The translations under genes were made by a program, and so were the position numbers. Positions 1 to 9,363 of a stretch of 64,000 nucleotides of DNA are shown piece after piece. Within the stretch, counting starts at the first letter, position 1. Each line of letters starts with the position of its first letter. The stretch lies in NCBI RefSeq assembly GCF_900107485.1, contig NZ_FNQE01000012.1, positions 25,055-89,054 of the forward strand, given 5' to 3'. Source of the stretch: Proteiniborus ethanoligenes. GTDB lineage: Bacteria > Bacillota > Clostridia > Tissierellales > Proteiniboraceae. A model generated the notes under the pieces. The model had not been told where the DNA came from and did no database searches. It was given only the letters and a program-made list of their open reading frames with translations.

Positions 1-3000
1 TGTCTATTACAGGTGGTTTTCTCCTCTGCTTTTCTCTGTTTATTTCATCAAAGCAGCGAATCTTTATTCTATCTGATTCTTCCTTCATTGCGATTGCTTC
101 ATAGAAGTTATTTGCACTGTCTAGGCGTTTTAATAGATTATCGAACATGCCTTTAAATCTACCGTAAAATTCATCCTTAAATTCATATATAGATAATTCA
201 TTTAATACCTTTTCACAATCACTTTTAATTACATTTCTAACTGGCTTACATTCTTCTTCCAGTAACTCTGTAAATTTGTTTATAAATTGTTCTATTAAAT
301 TAGGTAATTTATGAATTTCAGAGTATGGCTCTTTTGATTTAACTATTCTTTCTATTTCACCAATTAACTTGATAGTTTCTTTGTCAACTACATAGGTGCT
401 ATTGTGTTTGTATATGTCTAACTGCTTAACAGCATTGTCAAACTGTTCTCTTTGATTTTTGAAAAACTTCTTTACTTCAAATACGTCTTCTTCATAATTT
501 AATAGCTCATCTTTTAACTCATATACTTTTTCATAAAACTCTGTGCTATCCCTTAGGGCTAATATTTCTTCAAATAGCTTTTGACCTCTTTCTAATACTT
601 CTTTTCCTGGATAGTATATATTATTTTTGTAATTCTCTAGCAGAAAATATATTCCATAATCATTTGTATCTATACTTCTCATGTTTAGTTCTTGCTCACA
701 TAGCTTTTTAAATCTTTCCATTAAACCATCTTCATCATTTGGCATTGCCGTAATATCAAAGACTTCCTTGGCTAAGTTTTTTACGTTGTTTATATATTTT
801 GCTGGAACTTTAGTTCTTTTCTTAATGACTAGTCTATCTTGATAGTCTCTTTTAGTGAGATAATTGATTAAATCCTTATCAAATATATTGATATATTCAC
901 TTCCAAGCTGTAGCTTCACTTCTTGAGCTTTAAATAGTCTTAGTACTATGCCTACTATATCTAAGTCTTTCCATCCATAAGGAGCCTTTGAATATAGACT
1001 AACTATAGACTTTATTGTCATAGGAATATTTCTATCTGTGTTTCTCTCAACAAAACCACCAACCTCATCCACTGCTAATTTGTTTGGCATATCATCTGTT
1101 ATTTTTAGCTGCATGTCATCTTCTAATATAATATCGTTTAGATCTTTGTTGCTTTCCACAAATGTTGTAATGTAACTAAGTTTATTGTACATACTCTCAA
1201 TAAGTACTTTAAATCCTTCGTTTATTCTCTCTACTGGGTTCTTTGCCCTAATGTCTAGTTTTTGTGAGTTAGCATAGAGTTCTGCTGATTTTATAGCTTC
1301 AATAAGTGATGACTTTACTCTGTCTCCTCTTTCCTTTACTTCCCTAGATTTTCTAATCTTAATTTCCTCTATTTCTGGAGTAGCTGCAGCTCCACCTTTT
1401 CTCATTAAATAGGTTTTTATCTTTAATACCTCTTCCATTTCCTCTAAGAAAGTAGTGTCCATAGGCAGCTTTACAATTAGATTGTTTTCCCTTGTGGACA
1501 TCAATTTAAGCTCTTGGTCTGTTAGTTCTACACCTGTATCATAATATGGAGTTATAATCTTTAATCCTATTTCGTGCTTTTGAGGTGATAATAACCTATC
1601 GTCTATTATCTTATTAAAGTCAAAATGATACCTGGTATTATATCTGTATTTCTTTTCATCATAAATTCCCTCAAAGATTTCTTCTCCTATTTTTAATATA
1701 GTTTCACTCATATCAATAGGTATATTTTGAATTTCCTTGTTTACATCCTGTTCTTCATGAGTAAGGAAAATATACTCGTCACCATTTTTTTGGATTAGAG
1801 TTTCTTTTAATAGTCTCTTTAAGGATTCTTCTATTTGTTTTTTTAGTTCAATTTTGTCATCGTCAATATGTCTAACCATTAAAGTAGCTATGTTTTCTAT
1901 ATTTGAAGGCATTTCCTTTACATATTTAATTAAAAATAGTACTTTTAAGACTTCTACATCTTCTTTTGTTAAACGTTCATTATCCTCGGCTTTTATTATG
2001 ACTGTTCTAATATTTGAATCTAAAAATGCTTCCACAGTTTCATAAAAAGCCCCAAATGGTATAAGTGTACCTATTTCACTATCTGCATAGATAATAGCCG
2101 ATTCTTGGAATGCACTAAGTAATGAACGTTCTCCTTCTGACAAGTGTTTACCACTAGCTCCATGTAGCCTAATACCTGTAAATACGGATTGAAGCAAATT
2201 AAATTGATATGGTATAAATGGATATACATTTACAAAGTCTTCTTCTGTTTTGTAAATCTTCATTTCTGGTGTATCAGCTGAAAAAGTGATTAGATTTTTT
2301 AGGATAGCTTCTTTATCTTGATATAGTAGTTTTAATGTATCTTTAGCAACATCCGTTTTACGAAGAATTCTTTTCTTTATTACTTCGTCTACATTTGCTG
2401 AGGATAGAATAAGTCTAGTATTAAATCTTCCTTGAATTTTTGAAAAATCGTTTCCTTTTACTTTAGTAATAGAGTCTATATCCTGTTGTGATGTAACAAT
2501 TACCCATGCTCTTCCTCCGCAGTGTGTACCTAAGTCCTCTACTACTGTTTGGAGATTAAGCATTAGGCCTACATCATCTCCTATGTATTGTCCTATTTCA
2601 TCCGCTAGAAAAACAACATGATGATTGTTTCCCTTTGATTCTATATATTCCTTTACTAGGTTAGCGAACTTTTCTATACTTAATGTGTAGTTTTGTTCTG
2701 CTTTGTTGTACCAGCTTCTAGCTGCTTCCTCGCTCATTTTTGTTGTTTCTGATAGTGCTTTTACTATATTATCTTCTTCAAAATAAAAGTCTTCTCTTGA
2801 ATCTTCCCAAGTGTTACCTGATAGCTCTTCAAATTTGGCTTTGAAAGTTTCATATGTACCATCCTTTACTAATTGCCTCTCTAGTTCTGCAACCCAGGGA
2901 AGTGCAGCACAAAAGCCTTGCATTTCATTAAATACTTTCATAAAAACTTTAACAATAGCATCTTTATTCGCTTTTGAAGTAGAGTCTGATTTGGAATCTA

Positions 3001-3385
3001 TATTAAATAAAATCACATCTGCACTAGTGTCTCCAGCCATTTTTATGTCAGCTAGCACCATAGAATCCTCTATTTTATCATCAAAATAATGAATAGCTTT
3101 TTGACCCTTTACTTCTTTATTTTCTAATAGATATGATAGTATCTTTAAAAAGTGTGATTTACCGCTTCCAAAGAAGCCTGATATCCATACTCCAATTTTA
3201 TCTGTGTAGCTATTTATGCCTTTTTTATATGCTTCAAAGAATTCACTAAAGTGTTTAGCCAATTCTCTAGTTACAACATACTCTTCAAGCTCTTGATAGA
3301 CATTTGATTCATCATCTTGTCCAATTTTAATAACTCCTTTAATATCTCTATCAATCTCTTTATAAAACATTTTCCTAAGTTGCAT
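1..3385 (-). CDS. brxC: BREX ATPase BrxC, 3' end outside window
   Basis: Reading the minus strand from ATG at 3385 gives 1128 open codons to the window edge, so only the C-terminal end is missing (BrxC is usually about 1200 residues). A Walker A motif GFFGSGKS lies at residues 70-77, and a Walker B-like VVFLADEIGQY follows further on. The rest is a long helical protein, as in this family. BrxC is the large P-loop ATPase of BREX, which blocks phage DNA replication and works with the methyltransferase PglX. A ribosome site (AGGGGAG) sits 5 bases before the ATG and 18 bases separate it from brxB. The family order is brxA-brxB-brxC-pglX-pglZ-brxL, so the other genes would lie to the left, outside this window. 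The assignment is from sequence pattern and gene order together. Confidence 0.93.
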   Translation of the reverse strand, partial: MQLRKMFYKEIDRDIKGVIKIGQDDESNVYQELEEYVVTRELAKHFSEFFEAYKKGINSYTDKIGVWISGFFGSGKSHFLKILSYLLENKEVKGQKAIHYFDDKIEDSMVLADIKMAGDTSADVILFNIDSKSDSTSKANKDAIVKVFMKVFNEMQGFCAALPWVAELERQLVKDGTYETFKAKFEELSGNTWEDSREDFYFEEDNIVKALSETTKMSEEAARSWYNKAEQNYTLSIEKFANLVKEYIESKGNNHHVVFLADEIGQYIGDDVGLMLNLQTVVEDLGTHCGGRAWVIVTSQQDIDSITKVKGNDFSKIQGRFNTRLILSSANVDEVIKKRILRKTDVAKDTLKLLYQDKEAILKNLITFSADTPEMKIYKTEEDFVNVYPFIPYQFNLLQSVFTGIRLHGASGKHLSEGERSLLSAFQESAIIYADSEIGTLIPFGAFYETVEAFLDSNIRTVIIKAEDNERLTKEDVEVLKVLFLIKYVKEMPSNIENIATLMVRHIDDDKIELKKQIEESLKRLLKETLIQKNGDEYIFLTHEEQDVNKEIQNIPIDMSETILKIGEEIFEGIYDEKKYRYNTRYHFDFNKIIDDRLLSPQKHEIGLKIITPYYDTGVELTDQELKLMSTRENNLIVKLPMDTTFLEEMEEVLKIKTYLMRKGGAAATPEIEEIKIRKSREVKERGDRVKSSLIEAIKSAELYANSQKLDIRAKNPVERINEGFKVLIESMYNKLSYITTFVESNKDLNDIILEDDMQLKITDDMPNKLAVDEVGGFVERNTDRNIPMTIKSIVSLYSKAPYGWKDLDIVGIVLRLFKAQEVKLQLGSEYINIFDKDLINYLTKRDYQDRLVIKKRTKVPAKYINNVKNLAKEVFDITAMPNDEDGLMERFKKLCEQELNMRSIDTNDYGIYFLLENYKNNIYYPGKEVLERGQKLFEEILALRDSTEFYEKVYELKDELLNYEEDVFEVKKFFKNQREQFDNAVKQLDIYKHNSTYVVDKETIKLIGEIERIVKSKEPYSEIHKLPNLIEQFINKFTELLEEECKPVRNVIKSDCEKVLNELSIYEFKDEFYGRFKGMFDNLLKRLDSANNFYEAIAMKEESDRIKIRCFDEINREKQRRKPPVID

Positions 3386-3403
3386 AAAATCTCCCCTTTT
3401 CAT

Positions 3404-3982
3404 TTATCTTTCAATCAACTTAAATGCCCTATAATAATTGTCGTCCTTTATTTCATCAAATAACTTAAGCTCAAGTCCATCATATACCCCTGGAAAAAAC
3501 ATTATGAGTGGTACTTCATCTATTACTGAATGTAGTGTGTTTAAAACTGTATGTGATCTGATAATAGGCCATGCTTTCCCTACACCTGTTAAAAATACTA
3601 TGTCATTTTTTTCTACTCTATCTCTTATATACTCTACTACTAGATCATTATTTTGAGTTAATCTAAGGGTTTTCTTAATAGCGTTTAGTATGTGCTCTGT
3701 GCCTTTTTGTTTTTCCATATCAAGAACCTTGTTTAAGTACCCTTTGCTTTCTAGAACCTCTAACATGATCTCATATAGATCGAACTCTTTTATTTTTATT
3801 TCTGAGCTTTCATTATTTATTTTCTGCTTTAGGTATTTAATATGCTCCCTAACTATAAGCTCATCACTAGGGTCATAGTCAAATATATAATATCCTATTT
3901 CATTGCCTAGTCCTTTGTTTTCTCTAAATCTCTTCTCCTGTAGCTTTGGAAGAATCTTGTCTAGTCTTTCATATATATCCAT
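3404..3982 (-). CDS. brxB: BREX protein BrxB (DUF1788)
   Basis: 192 residues, the usual length of DUF1788 proteins. The segment GVGKAWPIIRSHTVLN near residue 135 is the most recognisable family signature, followed by a hydrophobic strand ending in FFPGVYDG. BrxB is a small conserved component of type 1 BREX with no enzymatic activity that I can see in the sequence; it is thought to act with BrxC. The start codon directly abuts the stop of brxA (3983/3982), so the two are translationally linked, and brxC follows after 18 bases. It is intact and matches its neighbours in base composition. Confidence 0.93.
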   Translation of the reverse strand: MDIYERLDKILPKLQEKRFRENKGLGNEIGYYIFDYDPSDELIVREHIKYLKQKINNESSEIKIKEFDLYEIMLEVLESKGYLNKVLDMEKQKGTEHILNAIKKTLRLTQNNDLVVEYIRDRVEKNDIVFLTGVGKAWPIIRSHTVLNTLHSVIDEVPLIMFFPGVYDGLELKLFDEIKDDNYYRAFKLIER

Positions 3983-4579
3983 TTACATCTCCCCCAACAT
4001 GACTTCTAGGTATACTCTATCACCTATATCTATTAGATGATTTTTAACTTCTTCCTCTATTATCTGAGGTATAATTTTTACTTCATTTTTTGTGTTTTTG
4101 ATGAATCCTGCTTCTGATAGAATTCTTTTATATACTTGTTTAAGCTTGTAATAGGTATAATCCTGCCATGATGCAACTTTTTCACTTTGCTCCGCTTTTC
4201 TTCTAAAGAATATATTAAAATCTTTGTCGTCTATGCTGTAATCTTTTAATAGTATCTTTTCTCTATAGACTTCTTTCATAAATTCGAAAAAAAGCCTGTC
4301 TGTTTTGAGTATGCTATAAATAGTTAGCTGCTTGCTTGTTTGTAAGCTACCATTTACGATTTTATCTAATATGTAATCATCTAATACTTGTATTCTATTA
4401 ATAACTGCTGAAGCAATTTCTTTTTTTCTGGTTTCTGTATTGACAGAGAAAATATTCTCTTCTAATGATTTGTTTTTTATATCTAGTTCACTAAATCCTT
4501 GAATTTTCAATGATATGGCTTTTTTTAGTTCTAGATATAGAAAAGGTCTGGCTTTCAAAATCGATGTATATTGTAACAT
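3983..4579 (-). CDS. brxA: BREX protein BrxA (DUF1819)
   Basis: 198 residues, typical of DUF1819/BrxA, a small helical DNA-binding protein encoded first in type 1 BREX operons. The N-terminus (ARPFLYLELKKAISL) and the middle segment with the SILKTDRLFFEFMKEVY pattern fit the family. ATG at 4579 is preceded by AAAGGAAG about 12 bases upstream, somewhat far but the only good ribosome site. It is the first gene of the operon, and a promoter can be drawn at 4703-4732. The stop codon abuts the brxB start. Identity rests on family pattern plus the order brxA-brxB-brxC. Confidence 0.9.
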   Translation of the reverse strand: MLQYTSILKARPFLYLELKKAISLKIQGFSELDIKNKSLEENIFSVNTETRKKEIASAVINRIQVLDDYILDKIVNGSLQTSKQLTIYSILKTDRLFFEFMKEVYREKILLKDYSIDDKDFNIFFRRKAEQSEKVASWQDYTYYKLKQVYKRILSEAGFIKNTKNEVKIIPQIIEEEVKNHLIDIGDRVYLEVMLGEM

Positions 4580-4702
4580 ATTTTACAATCACTTCCTTTC
4601 AGATGGGCCACTTTGATAGTTATATTATATCATTGTGGGTGGAGATGTCTAGTAAGAAAATGAAAAACGCTAAGGTGACAGAAATTATATTTAATCTTAC
4701 CT

Positions 4703-4732
4703 ATCTAATTAACTATATAAAAAGTTTGTCAA
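4703..4732 (-). promoter_or_regulatory. Putative sigma-A promoter of the brx operon
   Basis: On the minus strand a perfect -35 TTGACA (4732-4727) is followed 18 bases later by TTAGAT (4708-4703), four of six matches to the -10 consensus. It lies about 125 bases upstream of the brxA start with no gene between. The long leader leaves room for a regulator site, but I see no clear operator palindrome. Confidence 0.55.
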
Positions 4733-4895
4733 AGCACATTTACTAGAATGAATGAGTTATTGTTATTATCACATCCCTTAATGCTTCTTTTTAGTCTGTA
4801 AAAATAGAGTTTTACACTCATATCACTTATTATGAAGGAATTTTATTGATATTGTGGAATTAAGGTATAAGATATAAAAAATGGGGGTATAAACT

Positions 4896-5437
4896 ATGAT
4901 CAATAAAGATGATTTAATGGGAAATCAAACTATTCAAAATGCTATAGTTCCTTACGTTGAAAACATTCATAGTGATAAAAGTCAGAAAAAAAATGAAGCA
5001 TTTTATAAAAAATACGTAAAAAGATAGATTCTTGGATTAAAGACAAGAATTGCCCAGATACCTTGAAAAGTATAATTATATTAGTTCCAGACTTATTCTA
5101 TTTACTATGGAAAATATCTTTAGACCCCTCGCTCCCCCAAAAATATAAAGGAAAAGTTGTATATGCTATTTTATATTTCTTAAGCCCTATCGATATCATA
5201 CCCGATGCATTAGGAGCTTGGGCACTTATAGATGATGCCTTTGTTGCAATAACTATTATAAACGCTTTAATAAATGAACTTGATCAAGAATATATTCAAC
5301 AATTCTGGTATGGCGATCCTAATGTGTTAAGTAATTTGCAAGCCTTAGTAAAAGAATGTGATAACCTACTTGTATTCATTGATAAAGAACTCATCCCTAG
5401 GGTGCTTGGGAAAAATGATGAACCATTAATTAAATGA
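4896..5437 (+). pseudogene. DUF1232 membrane protein, frameshifted
   Basis: The gene starts at ATG 4896 behind a GGGGG ribosome site and reads 43 codons before TAG at 5025. The reading continues without loss in the -1 frame from about 5021 to 5437. Joined, it makes about 180 residues. The second part carries the DUF1232 (YkvA-like) core, with a hydrophobic helix and the motif LSPIDIIPDALG. Function of the family is unknown; members are small membrane-associated proteins. The break lies in a run of five A at 5018-5022, and one extra A would restore the frame. It may be a true mutation, an assembly error in a homopolymer, or -1 slippage, since a lysine tRNA could re-pair on AAA. It is a single gene between the divergent brx operon and repeat copy A. 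Confidence 0.8.
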
Positions 5438-5466
5438 TTTTATTTATTCCCAAATAGAATGCCAAG

Positions 5467-5514
5467 GAGACAAGTTGATAATGGGTCCCAATCCTCATCT
5501 CCTTAGCAGAATAG
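5467..5514. terminator. Hairpin downstream of the DUF1232 gene
   Basis: The arms AAGGAGA and TCTCCTT enclose about 26 bases, inside which TGGGTCCCA is a short palindrome. There is no T-run, so this is at best a weak transcript end or a processing structure. Boundaries are approximate. Confidence 0.3.
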
Positions 5515-5554
5515 TCTAAGACAACATTATTCTGATCAAATATCTACGCTAGTC

Positions 5555-5716
5555 TATTTATACAAACCTACATATATTCATATAGGCCCATATTAATAAA
5601 ATAACACATTCATGTTCCAACAAGTCAGATGCATAGAACTTAGATAACCTCCTAAAAATAGTAATATGAATGCTAATAGGATCAGAGGATGCAATTTTGA
5701 GCATCCTCTGTTTTTT
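5555..5716 (+). repeat. Dispersed element copy A, with terminator hairpin
   Basis: This is the longest complete copy of an element also found at 22209 and 30124, all in the same orientation. Shared landmarks in order are TCTAT, TACAAACCTACATATATTCA, ATAACACATTC, CAACAAG, and AATGCTAATA. Copies A and B then end in a GC-rich hairpin. No open reading frame is shared, which argues for an RNA or a DNA-level repeat. It lies at the left edge of the helicase block. Confidence 0.75.
5683..5716 (+). terminator. Intrinsic terminator ending repeat copy A
   Basis: A perfect 10-base-pair stem, CAGAGGATGC with GCATCCTCTG, encloses the loop AATTTTGA and is followed at once by six T. It fits a rho-independent terminator on the plus strand. 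It could end the DUF1232 transcript or define the 3' end of a small RNA encoded by the repeat. Confidence 0.8.
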
Positions 5717-6159
5717 CATAGACAAGTAATTGTTTTAGTATACACTCTCCGAGTATATATGGTAGAATACGAATCAAGTAAAATGGAAGATAAAAACCTA
5801 GGCAAAATAGGAGTTCCCATTACAACCTCTCTAAAATAGTAATTGTTAATTAATCATTTGATTCCAGTAAAATCCTCATGCTTTTATTAAGTTAGTTGCT
5901 AATAACTAGTAACTAATAGGTTAAACAAAAAATAATCTACAAATTATATCCCTTACAACTCAAAACGTCTCTGTGTTTACTACATCCCTGAATTGAACCT
6001 GTCTGTCATTTCCTTAATAGGCTTCGCTCCCTATGAAGAGATATAGTGCATTAGCTTATCCTTATACACGAACGACCCGCCTTCAGCTCACATGCTATTA
6101 CATAAGATTTGCAGTACATATTCCTTTAAATGTTGTTCCACTTAAGTTTAATGACGTTC
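5717..6159. other. Gene-free stretch, likely mobile-element debris
   Basis: I see no intact gene here. The part around 5990-6110 is noticeably richer in G+C than its surroundings, with stop codons in every frame. That fits decayed foreign DNA joined to the IS3 scar that follows, but I cannot name a source. Confidence 0.4.
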
Positions 6160-6480
6160 TAAGCAGGCTAGAATTGAAGAAGAGAACGAAATATTAAAAA
6201 AAGCCATGGCAGTATTTGCAAAGAAGTAAGCTCAATATATAAGTTCATTACTGACAATAGACATATCCATGATATAAAACTAATGTACAAAGTTCTAAAG
6301 GTTTCTAGAAGCTCATATTATAAGCATCTCAATAAAAAAGAAAGTAAAAGGAGCATTGAAAATCGATTTCTAGAAAATGAAATTCTGCATATATTTAAAA
6401 CTAGTAAATCTAGATATGGAGCTCCTAAGATATATGAAAATTTAAGAGCTAATGGTGTATTTATAAGTCTTAAAATATGA
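6160..6480 (+). pseudogene. IS3-family transposase remnant (orfA tail and orfB start)
   Basis: The first part encodes the end of an IS3-type OrfA (RIEEENEILKKAMAVFAKK, stop at 6227-6229). The shifted frame continues as the N-terminus of OrfB, including VLKVSRSSYYKHL and the conserved SRYGAPKIYENLR. In the family, OrfB is made by -1 frameshifting from OrfA. Everything downstream, including the DDE catalytic core, is missing: the sequence stops at about 6480, where a truncated gene on the other strand begins. The element therefore inserted into, or recombined with, the nucleotidyltransferase gene and then decayed. Confidence 0.85.
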
Positions 6481-6882
6481 ACAAGCTAGGTATTGTAAAT
6501 CATAAAATTTATTTCCCAATTCCTCAGGGGTTAGACCACTAGCTATATCCGGTTTAACCACTACTAAAGCATCCACATCACTGATTCCTTCTACAAAAGT
6601 TTTTTTAGATAGAGATCCTCCAAATAAAATTTGTTCTATTCCTTCTATCTCTTTGCCAAGTGTTTTCTCAATTTCATTCAAATGCGATCTGATAGCTGGA
6701 CCATCATATCCACCACTATCTATAAATAAAAAATCTGTTAATGGATACTCATTAATATTAGATGGCATTAAATTATAATATATATCATATGAACTGATTA
6801 AATAGGTATGATATAGATACTTGTCCAACATTAAAATCAGTTCATAATTATCAGAAATAATTTTTTCTCCATCGCTTATCAA
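6442..6882 (-). pseudogene. Nucleotidyltransferase-fold protein, C-terminus lost at IS3 junction
   Basis: About 132 native residues read from ATG at 6882 to the junction near 6483; the last 14 codons are antisense IS3 sequence. The segment GGSLSKKTFVEGISDVDALVVV has the GS and DxD pattern of the polymerase-beta nucleotidyltransferase fold, as in CD-NTases, OAS-like enzymes and minimal NTases. About 80 residues precede it. The product class cannot be told because the C-terminal half is gone. Such enzymes are frequent in defence islands, and the island context fits, but no partner effector is visible beside it. It should be treated as a dead fragment. Confidence 0.7.
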
Positions 6883-6914
6883 TATATTTCCTTTACTTGA
6901 GAATGAAGTATTGA

Positions 6915-6962
6915 TTTACAATTAAAAGTGACCACTAGAAGGTCAAAATTACTTGACAAGCA
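6915..6962. mobile_element. Solitary IS21-type terminal sequence
   Basis: The stretch AAGGTCAAAATTACTTGACA here matches, with few changes, the end of the IS21-like element at 30208-30236 (there GGTCAATTTTACTTGACA on the minus strand). A second GTGACCACT copy lies just before it, in keeping with the repeated terminal motifs of IS21 ends. No transposase gene is attached, so it is a relic. Confidence 0.55.
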
Positions 6963-6965
6963 ATA

Positions 6966-7052
6966 TTATTTTCTTTTTTCTCCCATTTTACATTCTATAA
7001 TGGATGTTTGTTTATTTATTTTAATGGTAACTGGTGATCGATTTAGAGCCAT
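6966..7052 (-). pseudogene. 28-codon 5' fragment of an unknown gene
   Basis: ATG at 7052 is preceded by a good GGAGG ribosome site, and the reading frame (MALNRSPVTIKI...) runs 28 codons to TAA at 6966, a few bases before the IS21-type end. The strong start and the abrupt end beside a mobile element suggest a gene cut short rather than a true microprotein. I do not recognise the product. A small intact peptide gene remains possible. Confidence 0.4.
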
Positions 7053-7201
7053 TTTCTCATACCTCCAGAAATATAATTAGGCGAGCTAACAACATAAACT
7101 CACCTAGATTATACCACATTTTTGTATTTATTTTTGCTATATTAATTAAGCCTCTAAACTTCTAAGTTTCTGCAGGGATCTCTACAATAGATAAAAATCT
7201 A

Positions 7202-9334
7202 TTAACTTATTTTTTCTATCCATTTTGATATCTGATTACTACTCAAAATATATAACTGATCTCGTGCTCTTGTCATAGCAACATATAATAATGAACGCTC
7301 CTTATTTTCATATTCTTCTATTTCTCTATGATATTCTAACTTGTCCAATTGATTCTTATATGGAATCATACTTTCGTTCATTCCAACCAGAAAAACTACT
7401 TTAAACTCAAATCCTTTGATTCCGTGCATAGTCCCTATATAAACATTGTTTTGACTAATAGGATTAACTTCTTCAAGAGATATTGTTCTTATCATCGCCT
7501 TGTTCAAGGTATCTTTTATAATACTTAAGTAACTATTTACTCTCGAAACAATTGCAATTTCACTATAATTAATACCAGAACTAACTATCTTTCTTATTTC
7601 CTCAAGTACATAATTACTCTCTTCATATTGGCTAGGGAAATTATTAATTATCGGTCTTTTACCTCTCATCACACACTTTGAAGACTTGTCTTGAAAAGTA
7701 TCCGAATCAAAATCTGTGAAATTAACACCTCTAATAATTTTTTCTGCTTGCTGACTAATCTCCAAAGTATTCCTATAATTTATTTTAAGTTCTCTTGTTC
7801 TATTACCTTTAATATTAATGCCACATTTTGAAAAGTTAGAGTTTACAGAATAAATTCTTTGTCTAATATCACCCACAATAAATAAATCATTTTCTTTTTC
7901 ATCAATTAAAGCTCTTATTAGTCTATACTCTGGCATCCCAAAATCTTGAGCTTCATCAATAATTATGGCTGAATAGTTTATATCTTTTTTTCTACTTATC
8001 ATATGTATTACATCCTTAATAATAATCCACCATTCAGTAAAATCAGATTCATGAAGCATTTCAAGGTACTCAGATATAATATTCCAAACTTCTTTTCTTT
8101 GGCTTCTTCCAAGCTTTTTAAATGCACCGTTTCTACTTACTCTTAGGTATGAGTCCAAATCCATAACCTGGTGATAACTTAATACAACATCTATTTCTGT
8201 AATTACATCTGAAAGTGTATAGTCCTGTTCTAACCCTACTCTTGTTATTGCTGATTCTATAAATATAGCACGAGTTTCATCATCAATTATTTTAAATGAG
8301 ATATTATGTTCTTTAAGGTACTTAGCAATCCATGAATGCAAATTGATCACTTCAATCCTATTCAAACTTTCTAAGTTGCACATATTTTTGAGGTTATACT
8401 CTACTGATTTAGTTAATTTTTTAGAGTATGTTGTAAATAGAATCTTATCTTCTCTACTTGTATAAACATTTTCAGCAAGGTATTTAGCTCTATGCATTGC
8501 TACAACAGTCTTACCTGTTCCTGCAGATCCTTTTAGCTGAAAGCTCCCTTTATAATTTCCATTATTGCCTATTACATACTTGTTTTGTTGAGGATGTATA
8601 AAAATACGCCATAAGTCTATAGGGTCATCTAAGACTTTTGAAATTACATCTTCCTCAGAAATAACTTTTATATAAGATTTATTAATATCTTTATTTATTG
8701 CTTCATGCATTGTTTTCGGTACAAAATCATTTTCAATACTGAAACATTCTTTAATTTCTTCTATATCTATACCTTCTAGGCAAAAACTCAATATTTCATA
8801 GATATCCTCAGAAACATATTCCTTCACATGCTTCACCAAGTCTTCGTCAGTTTTGATAAAAGATAATACAGGAAGTACAAGTTTAGGAATACCTATTGAA
8901 ATCAATTCATCTTGAGTGTATATGTCAGCTATACTTAATTCACCTTTGTCTTGACTCTCAATTTCTTCTTCTGATGGAACTACTTCTTTTTTTCCTATAG
9001 TTAGGTCTACTACCTGAATTGCCGAAGTGCTACTATTAACATTAAAGATCTTATTTTTAGCCCAATCCATTGCTTCATCATGATTGTCAATGTATACAAA
9101 TAAATAAACATTTCCTTCAGGAGGATGAATGATAATTGCTCGGTATTTTTGATCAATCCGAACGGTTCTCACTTTATCATCTTTCATATCAATAATATCT
9201 TCATAATTTATGGATGCAGAATCAGGGTTCAATTTGAATTTTTCGAAAAAGTTATTTGCTTTTTTTTGTTTTGATTTTGGTAGCTTAGACAACGCCGTTA
9301 AATAAGTTTTTGTTATTGCAATATCAACATTCAT
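7202..9334 (-). CDS. RelE-like domain fused to UvrD/Rep-type helicase
   Basis: 710 residues. Residues 1-100 have the look of a RelE/ParE-fold toxin domain (basic helices, then RTVRIDQKYRAIII and a final strand). After a linker comes a superfamily 1 helicase: Walker A GSAGTGKT at 269-276, DEAQ at 460-463, and a late TMHGIKGFEF motif followed by LLYVAMTRAR. SF1A helicases move 3' to 5' on single strands and unwind DNA or strip proteins. Fusions of a RelE-like domain to UvrD helicases recur in bacterial defence loci, where the N-terminal part is probably a nucleic-acid-binding or cleaving module rather than a free toxin. It is the third gene of the helicase block, 29 bases after the DUF1998 helicase. 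I see no antitoxin gene. Confidence 0.85.
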   Translation of the reverse strand: MNVDIAITKTYLTALSKLPKSKQKKANNFFEKFKLNPDSASINYEDIIDMKDDKVRTVRIDQKYRAIIIHPPEGNVYLFVYIDNHDEAMDWAKNKIFNVNSSTSAIQVVDLTIGKKEVVPSEEEIESQDKGELSIADIYTQDELISIGIPKLVLPVLSFIKTDEDLVKHVKEYVSEDIYEILSFCLEGIDIEEIKECFSIENDFVPKTMHEAINKDINKSYIKVISEEDVISKVLDDPIDLWRIFIHPQQNKYVIGNNGNYKGSFQLKGSAGTGKTVVAMHRAKYLAENVYTSREDKILFTTYSKKLTKSVEYNLKNMCNLESLNRIEVINLHSWIAKYLKEHNISFKIIDDETRAIFIESAITRVGLEQDYTLSDVITEIDVVLSYHQVMDLDSYLRVSRNGAFKKLGRSQRKEVWNIISEYLEMLHESDFTEWWIIIKDVIHMISRKKDINYSAIIIDEAQDFGMPEYRLIRALIDEKENDLFIVGDIRQRIYSVNSNFSKCGINIKGNRTRELKINYRNTLEISQQAEKIIRGVNFTDFDSDTFQDKSSKCVMRGKRPIINNFPSQYEESNYVLEEIRKIVSSGINYSEIAIVSRVNSYLSIIKDTLNKAMIRTISLEEVNPISQNNVYIGTMHGIKGFEFKVVFLVGMNESMIPYKNQLDKLEYHREIEEYENKERSLLYVAMTRARDQLYILSSNQISKWIEKIS

Positions 9335-9363
9335 TCTTATCTCCTCATTGAAATCTTAATAAA

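Noticed and set aside
1..4579. Claiming a complete BREX system
   Set aside because: Only brxA, brxB and most of brxC are inside the window; pglX, pglZ and brxL cannot be seen.
5980..6010. GGTTCAATTC on the minus strand, like a tRNA T-loop
   Set aside because: The flanking bases do not form the five-pair T stem, and no acceptor or anticodon arm is present.
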